64,000 nt of DNA from contig CAJIYG010000005.1 of NCBI GenBank assembly GCA_905181585.1, positions 96,615 to 160,614 on the forward strand, read 5' to 3'. Source of the stretch: an uncultured Flavobacteriales bacterium. Lineage in GTDB: Bacteria > Bacteroidota > Bacteroidia > Flavobacteriales > BACL11. Positions 28,443-36,833 of this stretch are shown piece after piece. The notes beneath the pieces are model-generated. The model saw only the letters and a list, made by a program, of their open reading frames with translations, ran no database searches and had not been told where the DNA came from. A program made the position numbers and the translations under genes. The stretch's first letter is position 1, and every line of letters begins with the position of its first letter.

Positions 28443-29708
28443 ATGAATAAGATTAAAAATATATTAGGAAAGTCTTTTAAAGTTGTAGCATTTTTAATTT
28501 TCACTCTAATATGGTCATTATTTGTTTATGCTATTGAAGGAGAATGGTTATACTTTATTCCAATAATAATTTCAGATATTCTTTTTTTTGAAACAATATC
28601 TTGGCAATTCTGGAAAAAAAAGAAACCAAAAAAAACTAAGAAAAAAAGTGAGATTAGAAGCTGGGTTGAAGCAATAACTTTTGCTGTTATTGCAGCTACT
28701 CTTCTAAGAACATTTTTAATAGAGGCTTATACTATCCCAACCTCTTCAATGGAAAAATCCATGCTAATTGGAGATTTTCTTTTTGTTAGCAAAACAAGTT
28801 ATGGACCACGAGTTCCAATGACTCCATTAGCTTTTCCACTTGTACATCATACCTTACCATTTACTAAAAATACAAAATCATATTCTGAGGCTATCAAACT
28901 TGCATATCACAGGATGAAAGGATTCGGAGATGTTAAAAGGAATGATTGTGTTGTTTTTAATTGGCCAGCAGAAAAGTTAGGTCGACCGATCGATAAAAAA
29001 GAAAATTATGTTAAAAGATGTGTCGGCATACCTAATGACACAATAGAAATTATTGATGGAATATTATATGTAAATAATCAAGTTCATTTAGAGCCAAATG
29101 GCATGAAAAAACAATATTTGTATAATATTAAAACAAAAAGTAGTGGATTAAATCCAAAAATTCTTTATGAAAAATTTGATATTACGGAGGGAAGAAGAGG
29201 TAAAAATCCAAATGAATATATTCTACAGTTAACCGATACTACAAAATTAGAATTATTAAAATTTAATAATGTTGTTACAATTGATCGAGAGATTAATAAA
29301 TCAAATAGCCATTATGATTATATGTTTCCTAATGACATTAATTTCAAATGGAATATTGATAATTTTGGAAAAATAATTATACCTAAAGAAGGGGTAACAG
29401 TCAAATTAAACTCAAAAAATCTTCCAATATATAGAGATATAATTGAGAGATATGAAACAAATGATTTGGTGATTAACAATGACTCTATTTATATTAATAA
29501 TATCTTAAGTAATGAATACACATTTAAGATGAATTATTACTGGATGATGGGTGACAACAGACATAATTCTGCAGACTCAAGGATGTGGGGTTTTGTTCCA
29601 GAAAATCATATTGTTGGAAAAGCTCTTTTTGTATGGATGAGTTGGGATACAAATGCTAAAGGGCTAAAAAAAGTTAGATGGAATAGACTTTTTACAAGTG
29701 TTAAATAA
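28443..29708 (+). CDS. lepB: Signal peptidase I
   Basis: A 421-residue membrane-bound type I signal peptidase. Two N-terminal membrane segments (about residues 12-50) precede a third hydrophobic stretch (VEAITFAVIAATLLRTFLIEAY). The catalytic Ser is in IPTSSMEKSML, and the catalytic Lys is in NYVKRCVGIPND. The C-terminal box GDNRHNSADSRMWGFVPE is intact. Bacteroidota enzymes of this length carry a large insertion between the Lys box and the C-terminal box, as here. Its 3' end overlaps the GTG start of the wbqC-like gene. Confidence 0.94.
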   Translation: MNKIKNILGKSFKVVAFLIFTLIWSLFVYAIEGEWLYFIPIIISDILFFETISWQFWKKKKPKKTKKKSEIRSWVEAITFAVIAATLLRTFLIEAYTIPTSSMEKSMLIGDFLFVSKTSYGPRVPMTPLAFPLVHHTLPFTKNTKSYSEAIKLAYHRMKGFGDVKRNDCVVFNWPAEKLGRPIDKKENYVKRCVGIPNDTIEIIDGILYVNNQVHLEPNGMKKQYLYNIKTKSSGLNPKILYEKFDITEGRRGKNPNEYILQLTDTTKLELLKFNNVVTIDREINKSNSHYDYMFPNDINFKWNIDNFGKIIIPKEGVTVKLNSKNLPIYRDIIERYETNDLVINNDSIYINNILSNEYTFKMNYYWMMGDNRHNSADSRMWGFVPENHIVGKALFVWMSWDTNAKGLKKVRWNRLFTSVK

Positions 29709-30307
29709 AAGAATAACCCTTCCTATTTCATATTTAGGTCCTATTAAGTATTATTCATTATTATTAAATAATGATAAATACATTATTGAATCATATGAAA
29801 ATTATGTTAAACAAACAATTAGAAATAGATGTAATATTTTGTCTGCAAATGGACTATTAAAGCTGACAATTCCAAAAGAAAGATCACAAAGCTATAAGCA
29901 GATTATTAAAGATATTAAAATTTGCTACAAGCAACCATGGCAAAATAATCACTGGAATTCAATTAAATCTTCATATAACTCATCTCCATTTTTTGAATTT
30001 TTCGAAGAAGAACTAAAATCACTTCTCTTCTAGAAAAGAAAAGTATTTATTTGACTTTAATATAAATTTACAGGAATTTATTTTAAAGGAATTAGAGTTA
30101 AAAAGCTCATTTAAGATATCTTCTAAATACATGGAAAATAATTTAGATTTAGATTATAGAAATGATGATTTTAAACTAAATTATCAAAATAAGTATGATC
30201 AAGTATTTGATAGTAAATTTAATTTTATTTCAAATTTATCAATTATAGATTTATTATTTAATCTCGGACCCCAAGCAAGATTTTATTTAGAAGAAATTAA
30301 GCTTTAA
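29698..30307 (+). CDS. WbqC family protein (with +1 frameshift)
   Basis: A WbqC-like protein of about 202 residues once one base is skipped. The first frame (GTG 29698 to TAG 30031-30033) encodes LPISYLGPIKYYSLL, KQTIRNRCNILSANGLLKLTIP and HWNSIKSSYNSSPFFEFFEEE. The family's C-terminal half continues in the +1 frame from about 30032 to TAA 30305: KEKYLFDFNINLQEFILKEL, then YDQVFDSKFNFISNLSIIDLLFNLGPQARFYL. Bacteroidota WbqC proteins follow lepB and are about 200-230 residues long. Function is poorly known; family names refer to polysaccharide loci. Confidence 0.8.
30022..30033 (+). other. +1 frameshift site at a TAG stop in the wbqC-like gene
   Basis: The zero frame reads TCA CTT CTC TTC TAG. 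The conserved continuation AGA AAA GAA AAG is in the +1 frame. The shift could follow CTT, CTC or TTC; if at the last, the arrangement (sense codon, stop, +1) resembles the prfB recoding site. Confidence 0.7.
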
Positions 30308-30368
30308 CAACAAATCTAAATTTATAAGTTAATTACTATATTTACTCACTTAATTTACATAGGTAAAA

Positions 30369-32315
30369 ATGATAAAAATAACTCTTCCTGACGGTAGTAC
30401 AAAAGATGTAAAAAAAGGGTCAAATGCTCTTGACATAGCAAATTCCATTAGTGAGGGATTAGCTAGAAATATAGTTAGTGCAACTATTAATAAAGAAGTC
30501 TGGGATATTACAAGACCAATAAATTCTGATGCGTCAATAAAACTTCATACTTTTAATGATAAAGAAGGGAAAATGACCTTTTGGCATTCAACAGCTCACT
30601 TAATGGCAGAAGCCCTTGAAATTCTTTACCCTAACGTAAAGCTAGGAATTGGCCCTGCTATTGATAATGGCTTTTACTATGATATAGATCTTGGGAGAAA
30701 CAGAAAACTATCATCAGATGATTTCCCTAAGATTGAAAAAAAAATGCTTGATCTCGCCCGAGAAAAAAATTCTTTTTTAAGAAAAGAAATAAGTAAAAAA
30801 GAAGCACTAAATTATTTCACAAAAAAACAAGACCCATATAAAATTGAATTATTAGAAGGACTTGAAGATGGTAATATCACATTTTACTCTCAAGGAAATT
30901 TCACTGACCTTTGTAAAGGCCCACATATACCAAACACATCAAAGATTAAGGCTATAAAACTGCTTAACATAGCTGGAGCATACTGGAGAGGTGATGAAAA
31001 AAGAAATCAGCTAACTAGAATATATGGTGTCAGTTTTCCAAAGCAAAAAGATCTAACTAAACACCTTGAAATGCTTGAAGAAGCAAAGAAAAGAGATCAT
31101 CGAAAACTTGGAAAAGAAATGGAATTGTTTACATTCTCAAAAAAAGTTGGTCAAGGACTACCTATGTGGTTACCCAAGGGAGCTCAGCTAAGAGAAAAAT
31201 TAGAAAATTTCTTAAAAAAAGCGCAAGTTCTTGCTGGATATCTTCCAGTAATTACTCCCCACATTGGTAGCAAAGATTTATATATATGTTCAGGTCATTA
31301 TGAGAAATATGGTGAAGATTCTTTTCAACCAATAAAAACTCCTCAAGATGGTGAAGAATTCTTTCTTAAACCTATGAATTGTCCTCATCACTGCGAAATA
31401 TATAAAAGCAAAAAATATTCTTACAAAGATTTGCCAGTAAGATTTGCAGAATTTGGAACAGTTTATAGATATGAGCAGTCAGGAGAATTACACGGTCTTA
31501 CAAGGGTAAGGGGTTTTACTCAAGATGATGCACATTTATTTGTTAGACCTGATCAAGTAAAAGAAGAGTTTAAAAACGTTATTGACCTTGTTTTATACGT
31601 ATTTAAAGCTTTAAGTTTCGAGGAGTTTAAAGTTCAAATTTCTTTAAGAGATAGAGAAAATAAATCAAAATATATTGGATCAGAAGAAAATTGGGTCAGA
31701 GCAGAAAATGAAATAATTGAAGCAGTTAAAGAAAAAAATCTAGATTCAGTAATTGAATATGGAGAAGCAGCATTCTATGGTCCAAAGTTAGACTTCATGG
31801 TTAAAGATGCACTGGGGAGAGAATGGCAACTAGGAACAATTCAAGTTGATTACAGTTTACCAGAAAGATTTGAATTAGAATATACAGGTCAAGATAATCA
31901 AAAACATAGGCCTGTAATGATACACAGAGCACCATTTGGTTCAATGGAAAGATTTATAGCTGTTTTAATTGAACATTGTGGCGGTAATTTTCCTCTTTGG
32001 CTAACACCTGAACAATTTATAATTCTACCGATTAGTGAAAAATATCATGATTATGCTAAAAAGGTATCTCAATTATTAAAAAATTACGATATTTGCGGCC
32101 CCATTGATGAAAGGGCTGAGACTACTGGTAGAAAGATAAGAGATGCTGAAGTTTCAAAAATCCCTTTCATAATAATAGTTGGGGAAAAAGAAGAAAACAA
32201 TAATAAGATCTCAGTTAGAAGACATGGAGGAGTTGATTTAGGCGAATTAGATGTTAAAGATTTTATAAAAACAGTTAAAGAAGAAATAGAAGGATTAATA
32301 AAATTTAATAACTAA
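30369..32315 (+). CDS. thrS: Threonyl-tRNA synthetase
   Basis: A 648-residue class II synthetase. It has an N-terminal TGS domain (about residues 1-62), an editing domain with [11 protein letters not shown] near residue 75, the catalytic core (motif 2 around [32 protein letters not shown]; motif 3 [16 protein letters not shown]) and a C-terminal anticodon-binding domain. It is the first gene of thrS-infC-rpmI-rplT. I saw no T-box or other clear leader in the 60 bases upstream, which contain TATATTTA, a near-match to the -7 consensus. Confidence 0.96.
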   Translation: MIKITLPDGSTKDVKKGSNALDIANSISEGLARNIVSATINKEVWDITRPINSDASIKLHTFNDKEGKMTFWHSTAHLMAEALEILYPNVKLGIGPAIDNGFYYDIDLGRNRKLSSDDFPKIEKKMLDLAREKNSFLRKEISKKEALNYFTKKQDPYKIELLEGLEDGNITFYSQGNFTDLCKGPHIPNTSKIKAIKLLNIAGAYWRGDEKRNQLTRIYGVSFPKQKDLTKHLEMLEEAKKRDHRKLGKEMELFTFSKKVGQGLPMWLPKGAQLREKLENFLKKAQVLAGYLPVITPHIGSKDLYICSGHYEKYGEDSFQPIKTPQDGEEFFLKPMNCPHHCEIYKSKKYSYKDLPVRFAEFGTVYRYEQSGELHGLTRVRGFTQDDAHLFVRPDQVKEEFKNVIDLVLYVFKALSFEEFKVQISLRDRENKSKYIGSEENWVRAENEIIEAVKEKNLDSVIEYGEAAFYGPKLDFMVKDALGREWQLGTIQVDYSLPERFELEYTGQDNQKHRPVMIHRAPFGSMERFIAVLIEHCGGNFPLWLTPEQFIILPISEKYHDYAKKVSQLLKNYDICGPIDERAETTGRKIRDAEVSKIPFIIIVGEKEENNNKISVRRHGGVDLGELDVKDFIKTVKEEIEGLIKFNN

Positions 32316-32326
32316 AAAAAAAAAAA
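32314..32326 (+). promoter_or_regulatory. A13 tract before the infC start
   Basis: Thirteen consecutive A residues lie between the thrS stop and the proposed AUC start of infC at 32328. There is no Shine-Dalgarno sequence. A-rich upstream stretches aid initiation in Bacteroidota. The run could also be a site of polymerase slippage. Confidence 0.5.
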
Positions 32327-32327
32327 G

Positions 32328-32876
32328 ATCGCAATAAAAAAAAGATTTAGAGGAAGGGTTGTTCAAAAAAAACTACATAAAACTAATAGAGAGATCACAG
32401 CCTCATTTGTAAGAATGGTAGGAGAACAAGTAGAGCCTAAGATTGTATCAATAGATGAAGCTATTAAAATAGCTAAAGATCTTAGCTTAGATTTAGTTGA
32501 AATCTCACCAAATGCAGAACCTCCAGTTTGTAAAGTAATAGATTACAAAAAATTTATTTACGATCAAAAGAAAAAACAAAAATCAATAAAATCAAAAGCA
32601 CAAAAAGTTGTAATTAAAGAATTAAGATTTGGCCCAAATACTGGAGAACATGATTTTGATTTTAAATTAAAACATGCTCAAAAATTTTTAGAAGAGGGTG
32701 CAAAGGTTAAAGCATTTGTTTTTTTTAGAGGAAGAACGATAATCTTCAAGGACAAAGGTGAAATACTACTCTTGAGATTAGCACAAGCTCTTGAAGACAT
32801 AGGTATAGTTGAAAATATGCCAAAGCTAGAAGGAAAGAAAATGATAATGATAGTTGCACCAAAAAAGAAAAAATAA
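32328..32876 (+). CDS. infC: Translation initiation factor IF-3 (AUC start)
   Basis: A 182-residue IF-3, which prevents subunit joining and checks start codons on the 30S subunit. [21 protein letters not shown] and [23 protein letters not shown] form the N-domain, [28 protein letters not shown] the C-domain. The first in-frame ATG (32415) would remove about 29 conserved N-terminal residues. Upstream, the frame is closed by the thrS stop at 32313, and between lie only ATC 32328 and ATA 32334 as plausible initiators, with no ATG, GTG or TTG. ATC gives an N-terminus (Met-Ala-Ile-Lys-Lys) like other Bacteroidota IF-3. Rare initiators on infC are the known basis of IF-3 autoregulation. Confidence 0.9.
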   Translation: MAIKKRFRGRVVQKKLHKTNREITASFVRMVGEQVEPKIVSIDEAIKIAKDLSLDLVEISPNAEPPVCKVIDYKKFIYDQKKKQKSIKSKAQKVVIKELRFGPNTGEHDFDFKLKHAQKFLEEGAKVKAFVFFRGRTIIFKDKGEILLLRLAQALEDIGIVENMPKLEGKKMIMIVAPKKKK

Positions 32877-32887
32877 AAGTAGAAATT

Positions 32888-33082
32888 ATGCCAAAAATGA
32901 AAACTAAAGCAGGAGCCAAAAAAAGATTTAAACTTACTGGAACAGGTAAAATTAAAAGAAAGCATGCATTTAAATCTCATATCCTGACAAAAAAAGAAAC
33001 TACACAAAAAAGAAATTTAACCAAATCTGGTCTTGTTCATAAATCAGATACTAAGAATGTTAAAGCTCAACTTTGTATATAA
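32888..33082 (+). CDS. rpmI: 50S ribosomal protein L35
   Basis: A 64-residue, highly basic L35. [20 protein letters not shown] and the [23 protein letters not shown] block are diagnostic. It lies 11 bases after infC and 80 bases before rplT. The 80-base gap before rplT is where an L20-binding leader would be expected if L20 autoregulates here as it does in other bacteria; I could not confirm a fold by eye. Confidence 0.96.
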   Translation: MPKMKTKAGAKKRFKLTGTGKIKRKHAFKSHILTKKETTQKRNLTKSGLVHKSDTKNVKAQLCI

Positions 33083-33162
33083 ATTAATTAGGCTTATTAA
33101 CCAGGTAAATAGTTTAAAGAGTTTATAAATATAAACCACTAAGTACCAAAAAATAAAAAGAA

Positions 33163-33508
33163 ATGCCAAGATCAGTAAATTCCGTTGCCGCTAAAGCAAG
33201 AAGAAAAAAAATATTAAAATCTGCAAAAGGATATTTTGGAAGAAGAAAAAATGTCCATACAGTAGCTAAAAATGCAGTTGAAAAAGGTATGCAGTATGCA
33301 TACAGAGATAGAAAAAATAAGAAAAGAACTTTTAGAGCTCTTATGGATTCAAAGAATTAATGCAGGAGCAAGAATGTATGGGATGTCTTATTCTAAATTT
33401 ATGGGTAAAATTCATGCAAATGGAATTGAACTAAACAGAAAAGTATTAGCTGATTTAGCAATGAATCATCCAGATGCATTTAAAGGCGTAATAGATAGCT
33501 TAAAGTAA
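33163..33508 (+). CDS. rplT: 50S ribosomal protein L20 (with +1 frameshift)
   Basis: L20 is an early 23S rRNA-binding assembly protein. The zero frame encodes [31 protein letters not shown] through KKRTFRAL and then stops at 33358-33360. The family continues [40 protein letters not shown] in the +1 frame to 33508. Skipping one base in CTTA (33340-33343) gives 114 residues, the normal L20 length. Both halves are well conserved, so this is not a decaying gene; the extra base is either an error or bypassed by the ribosome. No other rplT is seen in the window. Confidence 0.95.
33340..33343 (+). other. +1 frameshift site in rplT
   Basis: The zero frame reads AGA GCT CTT ATG GAT. The conserved Arg-Ala-Leu-Trp-Ile needs TGG ATT after the Leu codon. 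The extra base is one of C, T, T or A in CTTA, the same four bases as at the dnaA site. Confidence 0.85.
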
Positions 33509-33513
33509 TTCAT

Positions 33514-33918
33514 ATGCCCGACAGAAAATATCTACCTACACTCTCTGAACTTGTAGACAGACTATCGATTGCACAACTTAAAGAGGTTTTTATAAAAGAT
33601 CACAAAGATGAATATGCTGAAGAAATAAGTGATATTATTTATGATATTCAAAAATGTCTTGATGAAAAAAATATCAGTCTAAATTCTGAAACAGTTAGAG
33701 CTATTGTTGTTCTTTCTCAAATGAATCTTCATATATGGCACAATGAATCTAATTACAGAAATGGCATTAAAGATGGAAATGATTTAGAATTAACTCATGG
33801 GCTAAATGGCATAAGAAATACTGCTAAAAATAAAATTCAAGAAATTGTTGGTGGCAGAAAAGATTATAAAATTGATTGTTTAGCAGCTGACTTTAAAGAC
33901 TGGGAAATAAGCTGGTAA
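33514..33918 (+). CDS. Hypothetical protein after rplT
   Basis: A 134-residue soluble, mostly helical protein starting 5 bases after rplT (ATG CCC GAC). It is acidic overall, with no signal or membrane segment. The most distinctive part is LELTHGLNGIRNTAKNKIQEI followed by GGRKDYKIDCLAADF (about residues 91-128). I have the impression of similar sequences in marine phages and bacteria but cannot name a family. Its position suggests co-transcription with the ribosomal genes. A palindromic terminator follows. Confidence 0.6.
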   Translation: MPDRKYLPTLSELVDRLSIAQLKEVFIKDHKDEYAEEISDIIYDIQKCLDEKNISLNSETVRAIVVLSQMNLHIWHNESNYRNGIKDGNDLELTHGLNGIRNTAKNKIQEIVGGRKDYKIDCLAADFKDWEISW

Positions 33919-33924
33919 AAACCA

Positions 33925-33987
33925 TTCAAGCTAAAATTAATATTAATTTTATATAAATAGATATATTAGATTTATTTATAGCTTGAA
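33925..33987. terminator. Inverted repeat between convergent genes
   Basis: TTCAAGCTA (33925-33933) and TAGCTTGAA (33979-33987) are perfect 9-base inverted arms, with further imperfect pairing inside. They sit between convergent genes ending at 33918 and 33992. On the minus strand the stem is followed by GGTTTTT, a U-run fitting an intrinsic terminator for yqeY; the plus side lacks a strong T-run. Confidence 0.6.
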
Positions 33988-33991
33988 GCCT

Positions 33992-34438
33992 TTACCTAAG
34001 TAAATTTTTAACGACATTTGAGATTAGTTTACCATCAGCCTTTCCATTCAATTGTGATATAACCTTTCCCATAACTCTGCCCATGTCACTCATTGAACTA
34101 GCACCTAATTCTATTATAATTTTTTTAACAATTTTTTCAACTTCAGAAGAAGAAAGTTGTTCGGGCAAATAAGTTTCTAAATGTTTTAATTGCTTTAGCT
34201 CATCATCTGCTAAATCCTGTCTGTTTTCATTTAAATAAATCTCTGCAGAGTCTCTTCTTTGTTTAACTAATCTTTTTATTATAGTTAGAGAAATATCATC
34301 ACTTACTGATGCACTACCATCTTTTGATGCTTCAAGCATAATTGCAGCTTTAACTGCTCTTAATGCAGCAAGCTTATCAACTTCTCTGGCAAGCATAGCT
34401 TTCTTTATATCACTACTTATTAAATCAGGTAAATTCAT
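33992..34438 (-). CDS. GatB/YqeY domain protein
   Basis: A 148-residue YqeY-family protein. ISSDIKKAMLAREVDKLAALRAVKAAIMLE, QRRDSAEIYLNENRQDLADDELKQLKHLETYLPEQLS and MGRVMGKVISQLNGKADGKLISNVVK match the family throughout. The domain is also the C-terminal part of GatB in tRNA-dependent amidotransferase, but the free protein's role is unclear. It is 4 bases downstream of the TPR lipoprotein gene. Confidence 0.92.
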   Translation of the reverse strand: MNLPDLISSDIKKAMLAREVDKLAALRAVKAAIMLEASKDGSASVSDDISLTIIKRLVKQRRDSAEIYLNENRQDLADDELKQLKHLETYLPEQLSSSEVEKIVKKIIIELGASSMSDMGRVMGKVISQLNGKADGKLISNVVKNLLR

Positions 34439-34442
34439 AAAA

Positions 34443-35463
34443 TTATTTATATTTTAAATTATTTTTAATTAAGTTATCAAGAGCCTCTTTAGCATATATA
34501 TATGTTGAGTTTATCTCAATTGCCCTCTTATAGTCAACTTCAGCTTGTGCAATATTACCTAAAGTTTCAAAACAAATACCTCTAGCATAATATGCTTGGT
34601 AAAATGACGATTCTGAATAAATAGCATCAGCAAAATTATTGACTGCAATATCATACAATTTAAGCTCCATGTGAATGAATCCAATATTATAATGAACATT
34701 AGCATTAAAATTATCAATTTTAAGTATCTTACTATAAGTCTCCAGGGAGTTATTGTAATCTTCATTTTCTTGATAGAATAGAGCTAAATTATACAAAACG
34801 ATAATATCGTTTGAATCTATTGTTAAAATAGTATTATAATATTCAATAGCAGTAGTATCATTTTGAGAATGAAAAATTAAAGCGAGTTCTAAATATGAGT
34901 TAGAATTAGAAGGATTAATATTTATTGCATTTTGAAAACAATTTATTGCATTTTCAATCTTATCTAATTTTTTAAATGAATATCCCATTAAATGATGGGC
35001 ACGATAAATATTATAGTCAAGCTTTAAACATTTATTAAATAAATCAATAGCGTCTTCATATCTAGAGAATGCTAACTGCAACTCGCCAAAAAGTAATAAA
35101 AAATCAGTATTATCAGGGTCAATTTCTAAAGATTTTTGAATAGAACTAATAGCGTATTGAGGGTAACTTACTTTTGAATTATCAACTTTAGAAATTTCAA
35201 AATAAGATTTTGCTGATAAAAAATGGAAAGTAGGATTTAAAGAATCAATACTTAGACATTGTTTTAGATCAAATAATGCAGACTCATAATTCTTCTTATC
35301 AAAGTTATAATTTATTCTTTTTAATAAAAGATTTGTATTAAGTGGATCATCACTAACAAGCTCAGAAATTTCGACAATAAAAGATTTATTTTCTAATTTC
35401 TTTATTATCATCAGTACCACAAGAATAGATGAAAAATAAACTAAATAATAAAAAGATCCTCAT
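34443..35463 (-). CDS. TPR-repeat lipoprotein (with +1 frameshift near the N-terminus)
   Basis: A protein of about 339 residues with around eight tetratricopeptide repeats (for example YPQYAISSIQKSLEIDPDNTDFLLLFGELQ and AHHLMGYSFKKLDKIENAINCFQNAININPSNS). The repeats are in a frame open to 35420 without a convincing start. Ten bases downstream of the recA stop, ATG 35463 opens MRIFLLFSLFFIYSCG, a clean lipoprotein signal with Cys15, followed by TDDNK in the zero frame. Joining signal and TPR body needs a +1 shift between 35391 and 35418; without it the signal frame stops at 35386. The product would be an envelope lipoprotein scaffold of unknown partner. Confidence 0.78.
35391..35418 (-). other. 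+1 frameshift region in the TPR lipoprotein gene
   Basis: The lipobox Cys codon (35421-35419) is in the frame of ATG 35463. The TPR body, from about TTA 35396, is one base further on. The exact site is not fixed because residues between signal and repeats are not conserved. Confidence 0.65.
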
Positions 35464-35473
35464 AAATAAAATA

Positions 35474-36466
35474 CTATGATGCCTCTTTAATTTTATTTTC
35501 AATTTCCTCACAAAGCTCTGGATTATCACTTATCATCTGTTTAACAGCATCTCTTCCTTGACCTAATTTTGTTTCATTATAACTAAACCAAGATCCGCTT
35601 TTATTTACTATATCTAAATCAACTGCCTTATCTAAAACTTCACCAGAACGCGATATACCAGTACCAAACATAATATCAAATTCTACTTTTCTAAAAGGAG
35701 GAGCAACTTTATTTTTCACAACTTTTACTCTTGTTCTATTTCCTGTAATATCCTCTCCATTTTTTATAGCTCCTATTCTTCTAATATCAAGTCTTATTGA
35801 AGAATAAAATTTAAGGGCATTACCTCCTGTAGTAGTTTCCGGGTTACCAAACATCACCCCTATCTTCATTCTAATTTGATTAATAAAAATACATGTACAT
35901 CCAGTTTTACTAATAGTTGCAGTTAGTTTTCTAAGAGCTTGAGACATAAGCCTTGCGTGAAGTCCCATTTTAGAGTCCCCCATTTCGCCTTCAATTTCAG
36001 ACTTTGGAGTAAGTGCAGCAACTGAATCAACAACAACTAAATCAACAGCACCAGAACTTATTAAATGATCAGCAATTTCCAGCGCCTGCTCACCATTGTC
36101 AGGCTGAGAAATTAAAAGATTATCAGTATCTACGCCTAAAGAAGCAGCATAGGATGAATCAAAAGCATGCTCTGCATCAATAAAAGCAGCTATACCACCT
36201 TTCTTTTGCGACTCAGCAATAGCATGAAGAGTAAGTGTTGTTTTCCCAGAAGACTCTGGGCCATAAATTTCTATAACTCTTCCCCTAGGATAACCACCAA
36301 CGCCTAAAGCAATATCTAAACCAATAGAACCTGATGGAATTACTTCAATATCCTCCTCAACTTTGTCCCCAAGTTTCATAACTACGCCTTTTCCATAAGA
36401 CTTTTCAAGTTTACCTAAAGTTAATTCTAATGCCTTTAATTTTGCTGCCTTTTCTTTTTCACTCAT
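35474..36466 (-). CDS. recA: Recombinase RecA
   Basis: A 330-residue RecA from the chosen start, the strand-exchange ATPase and LexA coactivator. Walker A is GPESSGKTT, with [21 protein letters not shown], the L2 region around [22 protein letters not shown] and the C-terminal [11 protein letters not shown]. An in-frame ATG at 36493 would add nine residues, but it falls in the -7 element at 36491-36498. The ATG at 36466 ([20 protein letters not shown]) fits the family start. It is followed by the TPR lipoprotein and yqeY genes. Confidence 0.96.
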   Translation of the reverse strand: MSEKEKAAKLKALELTLGKLEKSYGKGVVMKLGDKVEEDIEVIPSGSIGLDIALGVGGYPRGRVIEIYGPESSGKTTLTLHAIAESQKKGGIAAFIDAEHAFDSSYAASLGVDTDNLLISQPDNGEQALEIADHLISSGAVDLVVVDSVAALTPKSEIEGEMGDSKMGLHARLMSQALRKLTATISKTGCTCIFINQIRMKIGVMFGNPETTTGGNALKFYSSIRLDIRRIGAIKNGEDITGNRTRVKVVKNKVAPPFRKVEFDIMFGTGISRSGEVLDKAVDLDIVNKSGSWFSYNETKLGQGRDAVKQMISDNPELCEEIENKIKEAS

Positions 36467-36490
36467 ATTATTTAATTTTATACAAAATAG

Positions 36491-36498
36491 CAAAAATA
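36491..36498 (-). promoter_or_regulatory. -7 element of recA
   Basis: TATTTTTG on the minus strand matches TAnnTTTG and lies 24 bases before ATG 36466. It argues against the upstream ATG at 36493. No LexA-like palindrome was seen. Confidence 0.45.
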
Positions 36499-36604
36499 TA
36501 CAGCAATCATCAAGAGAATAGTAATCTAATTATTAACAATAATTAAAATAAATAGAAATGAAAAAAAGTATTAAAAATATATTTTTATAAAATAATTACA
36601 TCAG

Positions 36605-36766
36605 CTAATTGAGACAGATTGTATTTGAGTTTCTTAGAACAGATTTAGTAACTTTAGAATAAGCAACAATAACATCAAGGACTTTTATTGATGGACCTTC
36701 TTGATTTTTTGAATTATTTTGAGATACTTTATATATTTTGTTTTTCTTAGTAGAGTTTTTACTCAT
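36605..36766 (-). CDS. Small basic protein, 53 residues
   Basis: A short frame (ATG 36766 to TAG 36605) between recA and a sigma-factor gene, same strand as both. It begins MSKNSTKKNKIYKVSQNNSK and ends IKVLDVIVAYSKVTKSVLRN then SNTICLN. I recall short Bacteroidota proteins of this shape (basic start, then an I-x-(A/N)YSK-type segment and a final LN) near sigma-factor genes, but cannot name a family. It occupies most of the otherwise empty 340-base stretch 36494-36833; the rest holds only the recA promoter and AT-rich spacer. Confidence 0.55.
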   Translation of the reverse strand: MSKNSTKKNKIYKVSQNNSKNQEGPSIKVLDVIVAYSKVTKSVLRNSNTICLN

Positions 36767-36833
36767 ATAAAAATTGTTTTAGTTATAATTAATACTTATA
36801 ACGTATAAACACTACAAAATATTTCACAATTTA

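Noticed and set aside
29185..29470. Long insertion in LepB as a sign of gene fusion
   Set aside because: Bacteroidota signal peptidase I proteins commonly carry such an insertion between the Lys box and the GDNRxNSxDSR box. The frame is continuous and all catalytic boxes are present.
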